From CAVTWS01 sp964390555 (GTDB lineage: Bacteria > Actinomycetota > Acidimicrobiia > Acidimicrobiales > SHLQ01), in contig CAYMJU010000032.1 in NCBI GenBank assembly GCA_964390555.1, positions 62,001-126,000 of the forward strand: a stretch of DNA of 64,000 bases, written 5' to 3'. The position numbers were made by a program, and so were the translations under genes. Under the pieces are notes generated by a model, which was given only the letters and a program-made list of their open reading frames with translations, was not told the origin of the DNA and did no database searches. This document shows positions 60,309 through 64,000 of the stretch, piece by piece (within the stretch, counting starts at the first letter, position 1; each line of letters starts with the position of its first letter).

Positions 60309-61361
60309 GTGGAGCCAGAGGCGCGGACACCCGACAGCGATCGGCCAGCCTCGGCCCGGTTCGACACCGCCACCTACGTCGGCATCTTCGTGGCCCTGCT
60401 CGTCGGCGCAGCGCTCTACTCATTGGCGCGGATCGCGACCCGTTCGCTCACCTGGGTCGCAGCTGGGGTGATCCTCGCGCTCGCGTTGAGTCCGGTCGTG
60501 GCGTCGCTGCAGCGTCGCCTCAACTGCCGGCGAGCCGTGGCCGTTGGGCTGCTCGCGCTGCTGCTCATCGGCGGCTTTGGCCTGATCGTCGCCTTCCTCG
60601 GTCCTCCGGCGATCGACGAGGCCCAACGGTTCCGCGCCGACCTGCCCGACACCGTTCGGGATCTGTACAACTGGCCGATCGTCGGCGACCGGCTCAACGA
60701 CGCCGACGCTGCGGACCGGGTAGTGGAGTGGATCGACGACCTGCCCGAGCGGATCGACGACGACACCGTTTCGTCGCTGATAGAAGACCTGCTCGGCGGG
60801 CTCACCGCCGCCCTGGCGGTGGCCCTGGTGGCGGTGGCGGTCCTGCTCGACGGCGAGCGGTTGATTCGACTGAGCCGGCGGCTCGTCCCCGAGCACCATC
60901 GGGACCGGGCCGACCGGACCGGCCGCGTGTTCTACGAGACGCTCGGCCGGTACTTCGGCGGGTCGATAACGGTGGCCGCGATGATGGGCGTCTACGTGCT
61001 GACTGTCGGGCTGGTGCTCGACATCCCTCTCGCTCCGATGGCGGCGCTGTGGGCGATGATGACGAGCCTGATTCCTCAGATCGGCGGACTGCTCGGCGGG
61101 TTGGTGTTCGGAGTCCTGGCGCTATCTCAGGGGGCGGTCATCGGGCTGATCGCCATCGCGCTGTTCGTGGCGTACATGAACATCGAGAACCACGTGATCC
61201 AGCCGGCGATCGTCGGTCGGGCCGTCGACGTCACGCCGCCGACATCGATGCTCGCGGCGCTGATCGGTGGCGCCGCGGCCGGCGTACCCGGTGCGATCGT
61301 CGCTACCCCGCTCGTGGGCGCGGCCAAGATCCTCGCCCGCGAATGGCGCCGCCCGACCTAA
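60309..61361 (+). CDS. AI-2E family transporter (PerM-like)
   Basis: A 350-residue permease of the same family. N-terminal helices YVGIFVALLVGAALYSLARIA (about 24-44) and WVAAGVILALALSPVVASL (about 52), a central soluble loop (about 105-160), IVGRAVDVTPPTSMLAALIG and GAAAGVPGAIVATPLVGAAK at the C-terminus. Substrate unknown. GTG start. It is only moderately similar to the divergent paralogue. Ends 6 nt from the convergent sulfite/nitrite reductase. Confidence 0.9.
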   Translation: MEPEARTPDSDRPASARFDTATYVGIFVALLVGAALYSLARIATRSLTWVAAGVILALALSPVVASLQRRLNCRRAVAVGLLALLLIGGFGLIVAFLGPPAIDEAQRFRADLPDTVRDLYNWPIVGDRLNDADAADRVVEWIDDLPERIDDDTVSSLIEDLLGGLTAALAVALVAVAVLLDGERLIRLSRRLVPEHHRDRADRTGRVFYETLGRYFGGSITVAAMMGVYVLTVGLVLDIPLAPMAALWAMMTSLIPQIGGLLGGLVFGVLALSQGAVIGLIAIALFVAYMNIENHVIQPAIVGRAVDVTPPTSMLAALIGGAAAGVPGAIVATPLVGAAKILAREWRRPT

Positions 61362-61367
61362 CAGGGG

Positions 61368-63200
61368 TCAGGCGCACTCGGACTCGCCGGTTTCGGCGAC
61401 GTAGGGGGCGGTCTCGTCGTAATCGACGTACAGGTCGGGCGCTTCATCGGGGGGCTCGAACGTGTCGAGGTCCTTCAGAGTCGCGGCGATCGTCGCCACC
61501 CCGCCGGAGCGATCCATCCAGCCTCGGAAGGTCTCGCCGGCCTGGCGCTCGGCGGCGAAACGCCGCACCACCCGCAGCGCTGCTTCGGGCGCCTTCTTGG
61601 CCGGCAGGCGCAAGGCCTTCTCGCCGAACTCGACCTGCTCCTCGCCGAGATAGCCACCGAGCAACATCTGATACCCCGGCGCCGACTGCCCGTGAGCCCG
61701 GCGCTCGAGACCGAAGAAACCGATGTCGGACGTGTGGTGCTGGCCACACGAATTCATGCAACCCGAGATGTTGATGCGGAGCCCACCGAGCTCGGCGAGC
61801 CCCTCGGCCTCGAGCCCGTCGCCGATGGCTTTGGCCAGGCCACGCGACTGGGTCACGGCGAGGTTGCAGGTGTCGGCTCCGGGGCACGACACCACGTCGC
61901 GCACCAGCTCGGCTCCGGGCCGGGCCATGCCGATGGCCTCGAGTCGCTCGTACAGCACGGGCAACTGCTCGTCGGTGAGATCGCGATACACCAGGTTCTG
62001 GCGATTGGTCAGTCGCACCGACGCGCCGAGGTCGCGTTGGATGGCCGCGAGCCCGCGGAACTGGTCCGACGTGATGTCGCCGAGCTCGGCCCACGCGTAA
62101 GCCGACACCGTGCCGCGGGCCGCACCGCGCACCACGTTGGCCGCGAGCCAGCGATCGTACGGCGTGCCCCGGCCGACGAACACCGCGGTCCCGTGGCCCA
62201 TCACGGTGACCTCGCCTTCGCCAACTCGCCCCGCGGGCGCGTCGCCGAGCAATCCGACCTCGGTCGGGATGCCGCCGGGCCAGCTCGAGGAGGCGCGAAG
62301 GAGCCGCCGCGAGTTCAGGATCCGCCGCTTGAGCTCGTCAAACCCCAAGGTGTCGACCAACCACTTCATCCGGGCCCGCAACTTGTTGTCGCGGTTGCCG
62401 GCCTGGTCGAACACCCGGAGGCACGCTTCGAGAGTCGGGAGCAGATCTTCTCGACTGGTGAAGTCCTCGAGGGCGAGCGCCGGGTGCGGGTTCGCGCCCA
62501 GCCCACCAGCGATGTACACCCGGAACCCCGACTCGACGCTTCCGTCGGGGAGCGTGCGGGTGGTCGCTACGGCACCGACGTCGTTGAACATGGCCTGCCC
62601 GCAGTCAGTCGAGCACCCCGAGAAATTCATCTTGAACTTGCGAGGGAGGCGCTGGCCGAGCGGGTTGCGCACGAAGTGCTGGAACGCAGCCTCGGCCCAC
62701 GGGCTGATGTCGAGCACCTCGTGGGGGCAGGCGCCGGCCAGGTGGCAGCCCTCGATGTTGCGGACCGTGTCACCGCACGCCTCGCGGGTGGTGAGGCCAA
62801 CCGAACCGAGCCAGCGCAGCGCAGTGGGCAGGAGCTTCAGGTCCACGAAGTGCATCTGGATGTTCTGGCGGGTGGTGATGTGGCCCCAACCGCGAGAGAA
62901 GGCGTCGACCACGTAGCCGAGCATCTCGAGTTGCTCGGGTTGAACGGTGCCGTAGGGCAGCTTCACGCGGATCATCTGGCTGTGGCCGCCCTGGCGCTGG
63001 CCGTAGACGCCGCTCGCCAACCGGATGACACGGAACACGTCGTCGTCGAGATCGCCGGCCAGATACTCGGTGATCGCCCGTTCGAGCCGGTCGATGTCGC
63101 CGGCGATCTCGGGATGGGTCACCGGTGGCGGCGACATGCGATCGAGGATGCCGGGTTGGCGGCGGACCTTGTCGAGCACAGGATCGAGGACTGGGTTCAT
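61368..63200 (-). CDS. Ferredoxin-dependent nitrite/sulfite reductase (siroheme, 4Fe-4S)
   Basis: A 610-residue assimilatory reductase. Two ferrodoxin-like halves each start with a (I)RVKLPYGTV / LGDITSDQF type domain; GHITTRQNIQMHFV (about 107) contains siroheme-binding residues. The cluster ligands are in CPGADTCNLAVTQS (about 434) and ISGCMNSCGQHH (about 468), the C-x5-C...C-x3-C pattern. Reduces sulfite to sulfide or nitrite to ammonia by six electrons. Both are close families; sulfite is slightly favoured by the neighbouring siroheme gene but not decided. Overlaps cobA by 4 nt. Confidence 0.93.
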   Translation of the reverse strand: MNPVLDPVLDKVRRQPGILDRMSPPPVTHPEIAGDIDRLERAITEYLAGDLDDDVFRVIRLASGVYGQRQGGHSQMIRVKLPYGTVQPEQLEMLGYVVDAFSRGWGHITTRQNIQMHFVDLKLLPTALRWLGSVGLTTREACGDTVRNIEGCHLAGACPHEVLDISPWAEAAFQHFVRNPLGQRLPRKFKMNFSGCSTDCGQAMFNDVGAVATTRTLPDGSVESGFRVYIAGGLGANPHPALALEDFTSREDLLPTLEACLRVFDQAGNRDNKLRARMKWLVDTLGFDELKRRILNSRRLLRASSSWPGGIPTEVGLLGDAPAGRVGEGEVTVMGHGTAVFVGRGTPYDRWLAANVVRGAARGTVSAYAWAELGDITSDQFRGLAAIQRDLGASVRLTNRQNLVYRDLTDEQLPVLYERLEAIGMARPGAELVRDVVSCPGADTCNLAVTQSRGLAKAIGDGLEAEGLAELGGLRINISGCMNSCGQHHTSDIGFFGLERRAHGQSAPGYQMLLGGYLGEEQVEFGEKALRLPAKKAPEAALRVVRRFAAERQAGETFRGWMDRSGGVATIAATLKDLDTFEPPDEAPDLYVDYDETAPYVAETGESECA

Positions 63201-63967
63201 GAGGGGCCTCCGGATCCGAGGGCGGCGAGCAACGCTGACGTGAGGTGGTGGGCGGAGCCGGTTCGGTGGTCGAGGCCAGCGGCGGCGCCGATGACGATGA
63301 CCGACGGGTTGGCGACATCGGTGTGGGCCAACCGCGCGAGATCGGTTCGGGTCTCGGTCTGGTCGGGACAGGTCGCGTTGGTGACCACGGCGACGGGCGT
63401 AGCGGGGCTCATCCCGCCGGCGATCAGCCGGTGAGCGATGGCGCCGCGCCGGGCCGCGCCCATCAGGATCACGAGCGTGGTACCCAGCCGGGCCAGGGCG
63501 TCCCAGTCGAGCTCGCGGTCGGTGGCGGGGTCCTGGTGCGCGGTGACGACCGTGAACCCGCTAGAAGTGTGTCGGCTGGTGAGGGCCACGCCGATGGCCG
63601 CCGGGCCGGCCAGGGCCGAGCTCACGCCAGGCACGACATCGGTGACGATGCCGGCGACGTGAAGGGCATCGATCTCCTCGCCGCCACGGCCGAATACGAA
63701 CGGATCGCCGCCCTTGAGGCGCACGACGCAGTCGTAGCGGCGACCCCGGTCGACGAGGATGTCGTTGATCTGGCTCTGGCTGACGCGGTGATCGCCGGGG
63801 AGCTTGCCGACGTCGATCACTTCGGCCCATGGAGCGGCCATGGCGAGGATCTCGTCGCTGACCAGGCGATCGTGCACCACGGCGTCGGCCCGAGCCAGCA
63901 GTTGTGCGGCCCGAATCGTCAACAACCCCGGATCTCCCGGCCCCGCTCCCACAAGATGAACAGTCAC
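63197..63967 (-). CDS. cobA: Uroporphyrinogen-III C-methyltransferase
   Basis: A 256-residue SAM-dependent methyltransferase that turns uroporphyrinogen III into precorrin-2, the precursor of siroheme and cobalamin. VHLVGAGPGDPGLLTIRAAQ (about 3-22), VVHDRLVSDEIL, VRLKGGDPFVFGRGGEE (about 83-99), and VVPGVSSALAGPAAIGVALT (about 115) are canonical. No CysG-type dehydrogenase/ferrochelatase domain is fused. GTG after a G-rich stretch. Its stop overlaps the reductase ATG, so siroheme supply is coupled to the enzyme that needs it. Upstream 33 nt to the window edge hold no feature. Confidence 0.95.
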   Translation of the reverse strand: MTVHLVGAGPGDPGLLTIRAAQLLARADAVVHDRLVSDEILAMAAPWAEVIDVGKLPGDHRVSQSQINDILVDRGRRYDCVVRLKGGDPFVFGRGGEEIDALHVAGIVTDVVPGVSSALAGPAAIGVALTSRHTSSGFTVVTAHQDPATDRELDWDALARLGTTLVILMGAARRGAIAHRLIAGGMSPATPVAVVTNATCPDQTETRTDLARLAHTDVANPSVIVIGAAAGLDHRTGSAHHLTSALLAALGSGGPS

Positions 63968-64000
63968 GCCCCCCCCACCCCCCCATCCCATCCGTTCTTG

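Overview
The window is about 64 kb of high-GC (roughly two thirds G+C) bacterial chromosome with dense, mostly short-spaced genes on both strands. Gene content points to a free-living aerobic actinobacterium, most likely of class Acidimicrobiia (Ilumatobacter/Microtrichales type): a DUF3516 helicase, DUF3052 protein, RVLDTR-repeat exoprotein, AI-2E permeases, two CYP125-like P450s, many lipid/steroid-type CoA enzymes, GTG/TTG starts and many apparently leaderless promoters (TAnnnT placed 6-8 nt before the start codon). The taxonomic call is inference; there is no rRNA or tRNA in the window.

Layout. 1-3.1 kb: an ECF sigma factor locus with a membrane-anchored propeller protein and a two-domain sulfurtransferase. 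3.2-6.9 kb: a DUF1800/DUF1501 Tat-exported pair. 7-9.6 kb: a P450, a thioredoxin-fold lipoprotein with an in-frame UGA in place of the first redox cysteine, and a VIT-type transporter. 9.6-20.6 kb: thiolase, enoyl-CoA hydratase, SDRs, a molybdopterin oxidoreductase, endonuclease III, VOC protein, EamA and MFS transporters. 20.6-31.3 kb: DUF3516 helicase, two paralogous amidohydrolases, PhoD-type phosphatase, a selD-HAD-hydrolase operon and a CaiB-type CoA transferase. 31.3-37.5 kb: MFS transporter, a form II CO-dehydrogenase-like small/large/medium subunit operon, VOC protein and EngB. 37.4-46.3 kb: aldo/keto reductase, MeaB, phytanoyl-CoA-like dioxygenase, TypA, alpha/beta hydrolase, an HTH-citrate synthase fusion divergent from a second citrate synthase, DUF3052. 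46.3-53 kb: thiolase, class I ribonucleotide reductase nrdAB with a DnaA-box cluster upstream, LemA/GIDE fusion. 53-64 kb: second P450, DUF4188 remnant, phosphotriesterase-like protein, Tpx, aldo/keto reductase, TesB, M20 amidohydrolase, two divergent AI-2E permeases, and siroheme-dependent sulfite/nitrite reductase with cobA.

The most notable biology is selenium use. SelD (27.7-28.8 kb) can only be read as full length if an in-frame UGA at codon 14, exactly at its catalytic cysteine position, is decoded as selenocysteine. A second gene (8.3-8.8 kb) reads as a complete lipoprotein thioredoxin with a Sec-x-x-Cys active site. The two support each other: the cell makes selenophosphate, and a redox protein appears to use it. 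selA, selB and tRNA-Sec are not in this window.

Functionally the rest fits a heterotroph oxidising lipids, steroids or terpenoids through P450s, SDRs, thiolases, a CoA transferase, a hydratase and a thioesterase, with molybdenum hydroxylases and assimilatory sulfur/nitrogen reduction.
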